This document shows positions 48,776-59,424 of a stretch of DNA of 64,000 nt, in pieces. The notes beneath the pieces are model-generated. The model had not been told where the DNA came from. It did not search any database and saw only the letters and a program-made list of their open reading frames with translations. Source of the DNA: Bathymodiolus brooksi (Eukaryota > Mollusca > Bivalvia > Mytilida > Modiolidae); assembly GCA_963680875.1 (NCBI GenBank), contig OY804580.1, positions 97,307,353 through 97,371,352 of the forward strand, in the 5' to 3' direction. Position numbers and translations under genes: made by a program. Position 1 is the first letter of the stretch; each line of letters opens with the position of its first letter.

Positions 48776-49280
48776 GTCCAATAAAATACATAACGGAAGC
48801 GTAAAATATATCATCGATTACAAAGTAAAGTTTATTAGATATACTCGAACTTATAGCGTAAAGGAGAATTTGCGGTAGTGCTTACCGACAAAATTTGTGG
48901 GCGGAGCGTATCATCAAAAATCCCCATTGATATGAACAGAATATTTATGAAACTGTATGTCACATGACCAACGTGACCTAAAGGTCACATACCTCAGAAA
49001 TTTGAATTTTCAAAGTGATTTTTGCAGATTTTAGGCTGACGAAGAATATTGTTTTTTAATAAGACTGAAAGTTTCGTAGGGAGGAACACTAGTAACTATG
49101 CCTATTAAATATTTTGCTCCAAAAATAACTGTGAAACTATGTATCATTGATTTGTCTACCTCGAGATAACCGTGGTAAAAAAAAATGAGCAATCTGAATG
49201 TTTTATAACCACGGTCCCGGTTTAAGCGGGAGCGGACCGGGAGTTATGATTTTAGAGGATTTTTAGAATTCATTGTATGG
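48776..49280. other. Unique DNA containing an everted AGGTCA pair
   Basis: GTGACCTAAAGGTCAC at 48,973-48,988 is an everted repeat of AGGTCA half-sites with a 2-bp spacer. It could be a nuclear-receptor-type site or chance. Nothing else is recognised. Confidence 0.35.
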
Positions 49281-49382
49281 TCTCGTTTCGTTTCGTTTCG
49301 TTTCTCAGTTTACATATTCTGTTTCGTTTCGTTTCTCAGTTTACAGATTTTGTTTCGTTTCGTTTCGCTGTGTTTCGTTTCT
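49281..49382 (+). repeat. TTTCG pentamer repeat
   Basis: Several runs of GTTTC units are separated by TCAGTTTACA-type words. Confidence 0.9.
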
Positions 49383-49487
49383 CACTTTACAGGGACCCAT
49401 CTAAATATGAGATAGTGCAATAACAGTTAACTGAATCAAAATCATCGGTACGCAAGAATACTTTTCAATCAGGTGTTGAAATCTGGA

Positions 49488-49652
49488 GGATAAGGTGAGA
49501 CGACTGTTTTGAAATTCCGTGTTTTTATAGCTTAGTACTCAGAGGACGGCATTGACGTTGTAAAAGGTTTGAATACAAACTGCTAGCCCGCGCCCCTATC
49601 CAACGCTAGAAAATCAACGTCATTGCAAATAGGAACAGTCAAGTATTGTAAG
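49488..49652 (+). repeat. Direct repeat R1 flanking family A copy A8
   Basis: It begins GGATAAGGTGAGACGA and ends CAAGTATTGTAAG, and recurs diverged at 49,861-50,019. The shared core includes TTAGTACTCAGAGGACGG and AAAATCAACG. Confidence 0.85.
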
Positions 49653-49860
49653 AAGAGTTTGAAGATACCAAAGGGGTAATCAGAATCCGTATATCGAAAA
49701 AGAACAGACAACACAATGACCAAAAGAAAAAGTACAAAAGGACAAACAACGATCTACAAAACATACGCATAAAACTAAAGATCGAGTAACACGAATCCCA
49801 TTAAAAACCGGTCGTGAACTCAGGTGCTCCGGAATGGTAAGCAATTCCTGCTCCACTAGT
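49653..49860 (+). mobile_element. Family A, copy A8, single 35-bp word
   Basis: It starts AAGAGTTTGAAGATACC, has one 35-bp word (AGGGGTAATCAGAATCCG), ACAGACAACACAATGACC, GATCTACAAAAC, AGATCGAGTAACACGAATCC and GGTGCTCCGGAATGG, and ends at CTGCTCCACTAGT. It sits exactly between direct repeats R1 and R2. Confidence 0.8.
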
Positions 49861-50019
49861 GGATAAGATGAGGCGATTGTTTTGAAAATCCTTGACTTCA
49901 TAGATTAGTACTCAGAGGACGGTGACATTGTAAAAAGTCTGCATACACACTGCACATGCTAGCTTATGTTCTAACGTTTGGAAAATCAACGCCATTGAAA
50001 ACAGGACAAGTATTGTAAG
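49861..50019 (+). repeat. Direct repeat R2 flanking copy A8
   Basis: This is the diverged partner of R1, with the same order of landmarks from GGATAAGATGAGGCG to CAAGTATTGTAAG. Confidence 0.85.
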
Positions 50020-50440
50020 TAGCTACATAATCATATAAAATACCACAAAAAGTATAGTTTGAAGCGTCTGTGTAAATGGCGACGAAATGGGACGAAATTC
50101 ATAAATGTGTTTTAAAGGCTTAAATGAACACTCAAAAGAAGCTTCGAAAGAATTTTTGGTGTTTTTCTAGCTATCTAAGTACTAATAAAGGTTTTCCGAA
50201 CGTTCTCTCGTATTTACCATTAAGTCTGTGACTCTGACTGTCGTATAATGAAAGAAGGTGTCCAACTTATGGGCGAACTACCCTAAACACGACTTCCGGG
50301 AAATATAAAAGCAAATCTGAAGAAAGCGAACTAAATATCGGATAGCAAATACAATCTCCCACCAATTTTAACCATCAAATGATCTATTTTTTCAACCAAC
50401 AAATCCTGCTTCAAATATTTTATTATTATTACGAAGACAA
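50020..50440. other. Unique DNA, nothing recognised
   Basis: No gene or repeat is seen. Confidence 0.45.
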
Positions 50441-51016
50441 ATTTGAAGATACCAAAGGAGTAATCCGAAACCGTAAATCGGGCGAGTGAATGATTGTAAG
50501 CGAATTTTCAGGTATATCATGGAATGAATACGTCACTTTCCCATTAGATGGTTTTGACGATCGGTGTTTTGCTACGAAGCAGTAAATTCCAGTTTTATTG
50601 TCTTTGGTTTGACCCGACCGCGAATCGAACCCACGATCTACCGCACTGGAGGCGAGCACTCATAATCACCCATAAATCAACGAAAGACAGACAATATATC
50701 ATAATGTCCAAAGAACAAAAGACGAAAATGTAAACCATGGTCCACAATTACACTATACAGAAAACTAAATATTTTAGCATCACGAACCCCACTTAATGCG
50801 GGGGGGGGGGGGGGGGGGGGTGAACTTAGATGTTCCGGAAAGGTATGTCGTTCCTGCTCCACTAGCGACACCCACCCGGCGTGTTATTCATGATAAAATC
50901 CCGGTGATAAGGCATAAACGTTGAATAGACGGAATTCGATTACGACAGACGGAACATTGGTGTGATCATCCGTGACGCAGACATTCCATAATGGTTACCC
51001 AAGTCATGATGGCGAC
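50441..51016 (+). mobile_element. Family A, copy A9, split by a SINE
   Basis: The left part 50,441-50,479 carries the start of the 35-bp word (GATACCAAAGGAGTAATCC, ACCGTAAATC). After the SINE the body resumes with AACGAAAGACAGACAATA. It reaches further 3' than most copies: GTTCCTGCTCCACTAGCG, CGGTGATAAGGCATAAACG, CATTCCATAATGG. The normal short G run before TGAACT is expanded to 20 G at 50,801-50,820. Confidence 0.78.
50480..50672 (-). mobile_element. SINE, family S2, minus, inserted into A9
   Basis: It contains the complement of the tRNA-like head (GAATCGAACCCACGATC, CCGCACTGGAGGCGAGC) and TCTTTGGTTTGACCCGACCG. TAAATC flanks it at 50,474-50,479 and 50,673-50,678, a probable target duplication. 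Confidence 0.78.
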
Positions 51017-51872
51017 CGTAGGACTTTCGGAGTGATTTATTCACCTTTTCCACTGGGAACCTCCGCTTCTGCAGCTTGTGTCGAATACAGATCGCCCATT
51101 TATTCGAATGGAACCTTACATTCATCTTGAAAGCATTTTTTACATAAAACGGGTAACTTTTAACGAGGTTTTCTTTTGCAACTTTTTTTTTGCAATATCA
51201 TGTCTCAAAATTAGCTATTGATTAGAACTTGTACAAGCGTAGCTACATATATTTCATAATGATATTGATATGGCCTGTCGAAAATAAATCCCATGCTAAT
51301 ATTCCCGCTTTACGCTAACTGTATACCTGTCAGACAATTTCGTCAAGGGTACCAGGAGGATTTATATCTGTGTTCTGTAAAAGTAGCATTACTGGTACAA
51401 AGACGTCAGCATGTCATAAACATATATTTATTATGCTAACTATAATGAAAACTAAGAAAAGTGTAATCTCAAGTAATTTGTTTGTAATCGTCATCTTTGG
51501 TCTTGTTATCAATTGCATCTTATTACTTGGTTTTTATTTTTTCTTAATTTGTGATAATTAAGCAACTGTTGTCAAACTCTTCACTGATTGGTGGAAAATA
51601 ATAACATATAGCAATACCAACAAACGAGTATGGTTATTTCCTTGTGATTTTTGTATTGTGAAAATATTTTACTATCGAAATGTTATTTTGACAAAAATTG
51701 CTTTAATACACAAAATACACATAATTGTAAGATTCTGAAGTTATACAAAGGACGCTGCACATTTTACCTTCACGTATAGAGTTAAAGTAAAAACATTGAA
51801 GATATGTATTTTTTTAATATAAATAGGAGTAAAGATATATAATATGACCAAATAAGTCAACAAACTTAATAA
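51017..51872. other. AT-rich unique DNA, nothing recognised
   Basis: A hydrophobic 63-codon frame near 51,370 has no recognised domain and is probably chance. Confidence 0.45.
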
Positions 51873-51962
51873 GGTTTATTGGTGGGGGAAACCGGAGAAA
51901 ACCACAGACCTGTCGCAAGTCACTGACAAACTTTAGCAGATAATCGAGTCATGAGCGGGATT
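51873..51962 (-). mobile_element. SINE, family S1, internal fragment
   Basis: It has the complement of the central domain (GGTGGGGGAAACCGGAG, ACAGACCTGTCGCAAGTCAC) and a remnant of box B. Confidence 0.65.
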
Positions 51963-52344
51963 GGACAGTATTTTGATACCCAATATATTGCTGCATTCGA
52001 TTCCAATACATCAACAGTAAAACTGACCGAAATACATTGAATTCGTCATCTCAATATAATAAAATATTGTAGAGCATGAGAGAATTCCCTTCATGTTAAA
52101 CCATGTTCAACAGACAAAATGAAAATCACAATTTACTTAAAACTATCAGTTTAAAAACGAAAGTTTCTGTCCCAAGCCAGGGCTTGGATTTATATCGGCG
52201 CATGTCATTGTCCTTTTTTTGTATGTTAAAAAATTCGAGGTCAGAGTTGTTGTTCGTTTTGGTCATATTGTTTGAATTGTTGACCATCGCTGTTTAAAAT
52301 TTATGCTCATAATTCCTGAAAGGTGTCGTTAACGGATCATGAAA
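51963..52344. other. AT-rich unique DNA, nothing recognised
   Basis: No gene or repeat is seen. Confidence 0.45.
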
Positions 52345-52390
52345 TGTTAACCCTTCTGGAGCACCTGTTATCACTTCCAGTTTCTTTTAT

Positions 52391-53215
52391 ACCCCCGCTC
52401 GACGAGAGTCGGGGGTAAATAGAGATCATCATGTCCGTCCGTCCATCACACGTTTGGTTTCCGGATAATAATTAAAGTACCGCTCAACCAAATATTTTCA
52501 AACTTTCACACATTGCTGTGTACCATAAAATACAGGTTAAGTTTGATTACGGTTATTTCACATTTACCGTACATGAGTTATGGCCCTTTTTCTCTTAGAA
52601 AATAGGGACTTTTTAGGTTTCCGGATGATATTTAAAGTATGGCTCAACCAAATCTTTTCAAACTTTAACACGGTGCTGTGGACCATTAAATACCGGTTAA
52701 GTTCCATTACGGTGTATTTCACATTTACCGTTCCTGAGTTATGGCCCTTTTTCTCATAGAAAATAGGGATTTTTTTAGGTTTACGAATGATATTTAAAGT
52801 ACCGCTCAACCAAATCTTTTCAAACTTTAACACAATGCTGTATATCATAAAATACAGGTTAAGTTTGATTATGGTGTATTTCACATTTACCGTTCATAAG
52901 TATTTGTTACACCAGTTCACTTTTCTCAGCATTCCTTCATTACAAGTGTTTCCATCATATGTCTTAAAATCAGTGTTTTGATGTAAATATAGTGAAAGAA
53001 AAAAGGAAAAATGAGTACAGGTAATCTGATTTAAATTGATTTGGCAAGCAATAAAAAGTTTACTACATTGTCAATTACAAGAATTTGTAAATTTTTGATG
53101 GCCTTGAAATGAATAAGTTGTAAGATAAATCACAACATGTTTCATTCCTTTCATTGCCTCATTCAAGATTTGGAATGCGGGGGTATCTGTGATCACCAGA
53201 TCAACTTTCTCTAGT
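52391..53215 (+). mobile_element. Pearl-like element with internal ~160-bp repeats, 825 bp
   Basis: It starts ACCCCCGCTCGACGAG and near its end has ATGCGGGGGTATCTGTG. TTTTAT direct repeats lie at 52,385-52,390 and 53,216-53,221. The core has about three tandem ~160-bp units, and there is no open frame. A conserved non-coding shell around ~160-bp repeats is the layout of the pearl elements of bivalves. The family assignment is by layout only. Confidence 0.6.
52456..52905 (+). repeat. ~160-bp tandem repeat, about 3 copies
   Basis: GGTTTCCGGAT or GGTTTACGAAT starts units at 52,456, 52,616 and 52,778. Each contains ACCAAAT, TTTTCAAACTTT, ACAGGTTAAGTT-like and GAGTTATGGCCC words. The period is similar to that of the BIV160 satellite of bivalves; the sequence relation is not checked. 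Confidence 0.88.
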
Positions 53216-53250
53216 TTTTATGGGAGTTCGTGTTGTCCATAAGTTATGTT

Positions 53251-53534
53251 TTATCATGTTTATGTTATTCTGTATTTGTTACATACATGTATCCAAATTA
53301 CCTCTATCCTCAATGCTCGTTCTGAGTCCGGTACCTACGTGTGCCTTGTGATGTAAGAATGATTAGAAATCCAACGTATGTCATAATAGATCATAGTTTA
53401 TCGTGGAACCCTATGCGAAATAAACACACGCAGATTCTCACAAAAGATTTCACTATTTAAACAACATTATGCTACCAACAATCTTAGATTCAAATGATGT
53501 CTGAGATGCTTTGTAATCTTGAGATGTCTATGCG
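53251..53534. other. Unique DNA, nothing recognised
   Basis: No gene or repeat is seen. Confidence 0.4.
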
Positions 53535-53600
53535 ATTGCCAATGATATTGTTGAAAATTGCTGAGTTGGCATTAAACAACAATCACTCGCTCACTCACGA
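53535..53600 (+). mobile_element. SINE, family S2, tail fragment
   Basis: GAAAATTGCTGAGTTGGC, ATTAAACAACAATCACTCGC and TCACTCAC match the S2 3' end. Confidence 0.7.
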
Positions 53601-53867
53601 TTTGATTCAGCTCATGGAAATATATATACAGAGTCTCATTGTGTACTGATTGATACTCTATTGATTCAAACAAAGCTGCTAACTCAAGTTATATCGGCTG
53701 GTTTTTAAATTAGAGGTATATGATGTCTGAAATAGTCAAACCCGACCTCTGAATGGTCTATAATCATGGAAGAAAATGAAAGCAGTATATTTTTCTCTCA
53801 AAAAAACTAATGGGTCTTCGGACTATTGGGATTTCGGATCTTTGTCACATCAGACTAAAGATTACCC

Positions 53868-54017
53868 AGAATACTCTGCTCTAACTCCTGCATGTTGCGT
53901 GCTTAGTGGAGCAGCAGGCCATCAATTTTATAGTCTTTGGTTTGACCCGACCGGGTCTCGAACCCACGATCTACCGCACTCGATGCGAGCACGCTAACCA
54001 TTACACCACCGAAACGG
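53868..54017 (-). mobile_element. SINE, family S2, head with good pol III boxes
   Basis: On the minus strand the head reads GGTGTAATGGTTAGCGTGC, then GCGGTAGATCGTGG and a perfect box B, GGTTCGAGACC. The following GGTCAAACCAAAGAC is S2. This is the best-preserved head in the window, but the SINE tail is missing and the tRNA fold continues into SINE body, so it is not a tRNA gene. Confidence 0.75.
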
Positions 54018-54098
54018 TTCTTATTGCAAAGAAGATGTAAATAAAAAATTAAAAAAGAACATGTGATAAGGATCACGTAACATGCGACTGGAAAAGGG

Positions 54099-54285
54099 TT
54101 GGGATTATGGTATTTAACGCCACTTTCAACAATATTTCAGTTATATCGTGGCGGTCAGTGTTTTTGTTTGAGGAAACCGGAGTACCCGGAGAAACCCACC
54201 GAGCTGCCGCAAATCACTGACAAACTTTATCACATAATGTTGTATCGGATACACCTCGTCTGAGCGGGATTCGAACTCACAACGA
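54099..54285 (-). mobile_element. SINE, family S1, nearly complete 3' two-thirds
   Basis: It has the complement of the tail (ATTTAACGCCACTTTCAAC, ATATCGTGGCGGTCAG), central domain (GGAAACCGGAGTACCCGG) and box B (GCGGGATTCGAACTCAC). Confidence 0.82.
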
Positions 54286-55420
54286 CGCGACTGGAAAAGT
54301 ATACATGTATATTGACTATGTATATAGTACTTTTAACTCTTATTGTAATCAAATAGTTAATATATGTTATTTGATGTTTTACCCTATAGAAAATATAACA
54401 TCTGAGAAAAACGACAGACTTTTGAAGTCTTTATAATGTCTGAATACCAACTCGTCCACATGTGTAACACCATTTACTGCGGAATGAAACGATATTTTAA
54501 AACATCTTAAAAAAACAAAATAATATTGTGTGCAAAAAAAGCAATGGTAATTTATGAATTAAAAAATACAGAATAAGGTTTGAGTGTATGGTATTTAACG
54601 CCACTTTGAATTATAACAACTGCAAGTTCAAAATGTACTGAGAGGTCGATATCAGGTTGTGGTCGCACTAATTACCAAAAAACCGAATACAAATGAAGTG
54701 AAAGTAATGATATATAAATGCATCTGAATTGAACAGTATGTAAATTTTAAACGTTTGATGTTGTGCATTTCAATGCAACATAAGACGAGAAAGGATCTTG
54801 ATATGTTCTTTTAAACATCAATTGTGTTTTGTATATGTCATTTCAAATATATATATACATACAGGTCTATATATATACCACGGCGTCTTATAAGGAGAAC
54901 GATATGATATAACATTATAATTTAAGGTTGACAGCCTAGCTGTCTTTCTTATCCAACAAACAGAAATTGTTTACTGTCAAAAACTGCTGCACGAGTCCTA
55001 ACAAAGCTATTTAATTATGGGCGTAGCTTTCGCATTCTGCAAAGATTTAATTATATTTGCGATGGGAAATACCTTTATTGAGTGCCTTTCATATTTTTTT
55101 GTCATTGAGTGCTGGTATTATTAAAGAAAATCTGTCCTTTAGGAAAAAAATATGGTCTGCAAATAATATATTGTAATAATTATTAGATCATGAATTTTTT
55201 TTTTACTTCTATCATAAGGTGTTTTTGGACAAAAGTGTATATTTTGTAAATAATTGTTTTGAACTTCATTTTAGATAATTCTCTGTATATTTGATTTATG
55301 AAATGAAATAAAATTGCCTTAAAGAAATTTTCCTTTTCTGTTGCACTTAATAAAACAGTACGCTTTTTTAAACCACCTATATATTGTTATGCAATATACA
55401 TATGAGAACTGGACAGTCTA
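54286..55420. other. AT-rich DNA with one S1 tail scrap
   Basis: 54,580-54,607 holds an S1 tail fragment (TGGTATTTAACGCCACTTTG, minus). The remainder is AT-rich with no gene or repeat recognised. Confidence 0.5.
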
Positions 55421-55656
55421 GAATCTTGAAATCTTGAATTCTTGAAATCTTGAATATTGAAATCTTGAATATTGAAATCTTGGAATATTGAAATCTTGAA
55501 ATCTTGAATATTGAAATCTTGAAATGTTGAAATCTTGAATATTAAAATCTTGAAATATTGAAATCTTGAAATATTGAAATCTTGAAATATTAATATCTTG
55601 CATCTTGAAATCTTGAAATCTTAAAATCTTGAATTTTGACATCTTGACTCTTGTAT
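55421..55656. repeat. 15-bp AT-rich minisatellite
   Basis: Irregular units of TTGAAATCTTGAATA and close variants, about 15 copies. The Phe/Gln/Ile-rich minus open frame is an artefact of the repeat. Confidence 0.9.
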
Positions 55657-55801
55657 GTTGCTCTTTGTCTTGCATAGTTCAAATGTAGATAAATACACAA
55701 TATACCAGAAATATAACAATTTCTTCTAAGGAGCAAAATGTGTTTTTTTGCTAAGCTTTTCACAACGGAATGTTGGTAGACCTTTCAAAAGATTTTTTTA
55801 A

Positions 55802-55806
<5 letters not shown>

Positions 55807-55840
<34 letters not shown>
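55807..55840. repeat. TA dinucleotide microsatellite
   Basis: An uninterrupted run of TA units. Confidence 0.95.
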
Positions 55841-55841
<1 letters not shown>

Positions 55842-56067
55842 GATATAGAACAACATGTCTCCCATTTTTATTTTTACAAGTCGAATGTATAGAATAGTTA
55901 AATAAGAGTATACATGTACTTCCAAAACGTTAAATGTATAAAATACTTTATTGATCAAGATCAAACAGTACTCTAAAAAAATGTTTTCACTTTCATCATC
56001 TTTTTCGCATTCTTTATATATACATGTACAACTCGGTGGGTGAAATTACTTAATATTACAACACGTA

Positions 56068-56224
56068 CAGTTAACCATGCCTTAAAGGGCACCTCTATAT
56101 AACAAATCACTGTCTATAAATGGCAGTCTCATTTTTCCCATTAATGATTTTAACCTGTATATAAAGGGCAACTGCTCATAAAGACCACATTTCCTTGAGT
56201 GTCCTTTATAAACAGGTTTGACTA
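56068..56224. mobile_element. 157-bp MITE, relative of 31,745-31,896
   Basis: It starts CAGTTAACCATG, ends CAGGTTTGACTA and has TA on both sides. It shares GGGCACCTCTATATAAC and ACAAATCACTGTCT with the first copy. Confidence 0.78.
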
Positions 56225-56226
56225 TA

Positions 56227-57680
56227 TATTTTATCTTATGATGGTCAAATGTTAAGTTGCTTTTTTTCTTTTCTTTTTCTGTTGTTGCTTTGTTTTGTTT
56301 TTTTTTTCAATTCTGAATGTCATCTGAAGTATAGTTTTAAGCATTTAAAAAAAATATTTAATAACATAGTTTAAAACATTTATCACGCCGGAAGCCTATT
56401 ATGAATATTCATGAATAAAATGTCACAATCTTGATCGAAATTTTACTTTTTAAAACTCAAAATTTCATTTTTTTTTAAATCGTAATTTATAGTTGATCTG
56501 TCAAGATCAAATTTATTGAAATTGCATATGCAGAATTTATCAAAATTATATTTTCCCGATATTGCAAACCACTTTTACAAAAGAGTTTTCAGAAACAATT
56601 ACAACTTATTTCGATATATAGATTGGTTTTTTTTTTATTCTATGTCATAGCATCATAATATACAAGATAATATCTACCTGTTGTATATATATATTACCAG
56701 TAACCATTGAAATATTTTTTTCCAATTATTGTATATGAATATTTAGTCCTAATAATACCGATAATGGATTTAAATAAATTTATAAAAACATCTTTATCCC
56801 ACAATATTTCATAAATGTGACAATAAAATTGCTTTATTGACAGAAATTGATAATTTATTTTTGTATAAACTCATATTTCCTCCATCAATGGTAGCAAGGG
56901 AATTATATTAGATTCCGAAATATTTATTATCGCTTTGATTAGAACAGCAAAAATGCTATTGTATGATATATTTTTTCTATTCAGGAAAAACCTATCGTTT
57001 CTGTGCAAAAGTAGAAATGCAACAAAGTGAATTATAAAAATCACAAAAATCAGCGCACATTCCTAAGTTAGAATCATTATTACGAAGAATACTGGAAATT
57101 GGATTTCACTCGACGATGAATGGAGTCGTAGAAACCAATTATGTTGCACGGCCATGCATAAAATGGAGCTTAAATTGCTTTGTTTTACGTCTTCGATTGA
57201 GAATTAAATCTTATCTCGGTATTATAGTTTTCACAGAGGACTTAAAAACGATTTACATGCAGAAATCATGATCGAAAATGCACCGTTTTTATCGAGATAG
57301 ATGAATATCTCTTCCAATTTGTGCTGGAAAGATGAAAACATTTTACCGTGACACAAAAAAAAATGTTTTGAAATGATAACGCATTGACTTTTTTTTTTTT
57401 TTATCTATAAGAATATCTGCTATAACCTAAGTATGTCTATGTGTTTGTCTTGTTTGCATAGTCATCACAGAACAAGCTGACAACGAAATAATACTATATT
57501 CCATAGGACAAATCTATAATATTGGTAGCAGAATTAAGTACCTTAATAGTACCTTTCTTCGTGGGTATCAATTTTCGTGGTTTTTTTTTTTTAATCATAA
57601 GTTCATGGATTCGTAAATTCGTAGAATTTGTGTATGTACCCAAAATAAAATTTGCATAAAGAGATATTCCAATAAAAAAT
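56227..57680. other. AT-rich unique DNA downstream of Lim1
   Basis: No coding sequence is found. ATGAATATTCAT at 56,401-56,412 is a perfect palindrome. 57,080-57,350 is less AT-rich, has no repeat match in the window and is the sort of sequence one could test for conservation. Confidence 0.45.
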
Positions 57681-58660
57681 TAAATAGAGACTTTCGAAAA
57701 GAAAATTTTACAGATTTTCCAGTAGAGATTTTTAAAGAGATTTTCAAGTAGAGAATTGTCAGAGATTTCCCAGTAGAGAATGTTATAATCTTTTCAGTAG
57801 AACTGTTTAAAGAGATTTTCAAGTAGAGAAATTTCAGAGATTTCCCAGTAGAGAATGCTATAGACTTTCCAGCAAAGATTTCTTTATAGAGACTTTCCAG
57901 TAAATAATTTTACAGACATTTTTCAATTAAGATTTTTACCTAGATTTTCTAATACAGAATTTTATATAGACTTTTCAGATGAAAATTGTATATATAAAAG
58001 TTTGACGATACCAAATGGCAATCAGAATCCGTTAATCGAAGAACAGACAACATAATAGCCAACAGAAAAAGGACAAATGGACAAGCAACGATCTAAAAAA
58101 CACCACATAGAAAACTAAATATAGAGAACACGAACTCTACTAAAGCCTGGGAGTGAACTAGAATGCTCTGGACGGGTAAAGCAGTTCCTGTGACACAAGC
58201 GGCACCCGTCGTGTTACTATAGTTACAAACCCGATGATAAGTCATGAATGAGGAAAGGACCGGGTAGTGATTACATCAAGCGGAACTTATCCGTGGTATT
58301 TTGTGACACATATATTCCGTAACGGGTAACCAAGTCGAGGTTCCGAACGTCAAACTTTCAAAGTTACCAAAAGGAACACCCTTGGTTCAGTAACTTCCTT
58401 GTTAGCAACAACTCTCTACCAAGGATACAGATTTTCCAGTGAGGAATATTGCAGAGACTTTCCAGTAGAAAATTGCATAGACACTTTCTAGTATAGAGCA
58501 AGCTATTGACTTTCCAACAAGGATTTTCATAGAGATTTTCCACTAGATAATTTTACAGAGAATTCCCAGTACAGAGAATTTTATAGATACTTTCCAGTAG
58601 CGAATTTTTTAGACTTTACAGTAGAGAATTTTATAGATTTGATAGAGACTTTCTAGTAGA
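57681..58660. repeat. Diverged minisatellite E (TTTCCAGTAGAGAATTTT-like), split by family A
   Basis: Irregular units of roughly 30-40 bp built from GAGATTTTC, AAGTAGAGAA, TTTCAGAG and TTCCCAGTAG fill 57,681-57,999. They resume at 58,426-58,660 after a family A insertion and end in (TA)n at 58,661-58,681. Confidence 0.8.
58000..58425 (+). mobile_element. Family A, copy A10, longest single-word copy
   Basis: It starts AGTTTGACGATACC with one 35-bp word. It runs through CAGACAACATAATAGCC, ACGATCTAAAAAACACC, GGGTAAAGCAGTTCCTG, CACCCGTCGTGTTACTATAG, CATGAATGAGGAAAGGACCG, TTCCGTAACGGGTAACC and TTGTTAGCAACAACTCTC. It gives the best view of the family body, about 425 bp, with no open frame of note, so the element is non-autonomous. 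Confidence 0.82.
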
Positions 58661-58689
58661 TATATATATATATATATATACATTTTATT

Positions 58690-58960
58690 ACTATCACTTC
58701 GTCAATATCTCTGCTGGTAGATTTCTAGTCTCACAGGTATCATCCGCGGAGTAGTCAGTACTTCGGTACTTACATTGTTTATTAGATAAATTTCTATTTG
58801 AAACTTCCAGTTCCTGCTTAGACATTTTGGTTTTATTGCTCCCAAGACTTTTAAATTATTTGGCTTTCAAGTCTTTTGACTATGAGCGTACCTGATGAAG
58901 ATTATTCCAGACATGCGCACTGCTTACTACATTAGATATCTACGTGTTTATTTTTACGAA
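58690..58960 (+). mobile_element. Family C, copy C2, most complete
   Basis: It contains TCTCTGCTGGTAG, GTAGTCAGTACTTCGG, GAAACTTCCAGTTCC, TGGTTTTATTGCTCCC, TTTCAAGTCTTTTGAC and GAGCGTACCTGATGAAG. The core word CTGATGA lies at 58,892-58,898, but the expected GAAA is GACA here. Confidence 0.68.
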
Positions 58961-59424
58961 CACTTTGTAGCAAAATGAGAAATCAGCAATCGCACACGTG
59001 TACATACACGTGCACCTTTCAACACGTGTATCAACATAAGATACAATGGTTTCTACAGCGTCTGTCATCTTTATGTCTGTCAACAATAGTGTTATTTGTT
59101 TACAAATACATAAAAGTATATTATTCTGTCAGTGTTTCATCCTAATGTAATTTGTCTATGAGTGTTCTGGTTTTATTAGTTTTACTGGCATCCATGTTTG
59201 AAATGTTTTACATACTGTTCGTGCATGTCTTGGTAAAACGATTTTATTTTCAAAAAATTATTCTTTCCAATAACATTTTAGAATCGTTCTGACGAATACC
59301 TCTTTACCAATGATATAACTTGTTGCTTTGTCGTTACATAGCTGAAAATAATAACCAATCAATTTTTACTTCACTTGACTGTATCTATGAGTAACACGTC
59401 TGGTGTCTTATAATAAGCAAGAAC
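58961..59424. other. Unique DNA, nothing recognised
   Basis: No gene or repeat is seen. Confidence 0.45.

Larger units (their letters stand above)
52345..53250 (-). mobile_element. Family A, copy A13, minus, split by a pearl-like element
   Basis: The left piece 52,345-52,390 (AACCCTTCTGGAGCACC, ACTTCCAGTTTC) and the right piece 53,216-53,250 (TATGGGAGTTCGTGTTG) are adjacent in other minus copies. TTTTAT flanks the intervening 825 bp on both sides. Confidence 0.7.

Noticed and set aside
52391..53215. Helitron called from the CTAG near the right end
   Set aside because: There is no TC start and no AT target without duplication. TTTTAT flanks both sides, which does not fit a canonical Helitron.
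53868..54017. A tRNA gene on the minus strand
   Set aside because: Box B is perfect, but the sequence continues as S2 SINE body and the 3' half of the acceptor stem is not matched.
55418..55675. Phe/Gln-rich 85-codon protein
   Set aside because: It is the translation of the 15-bp minisatellite.
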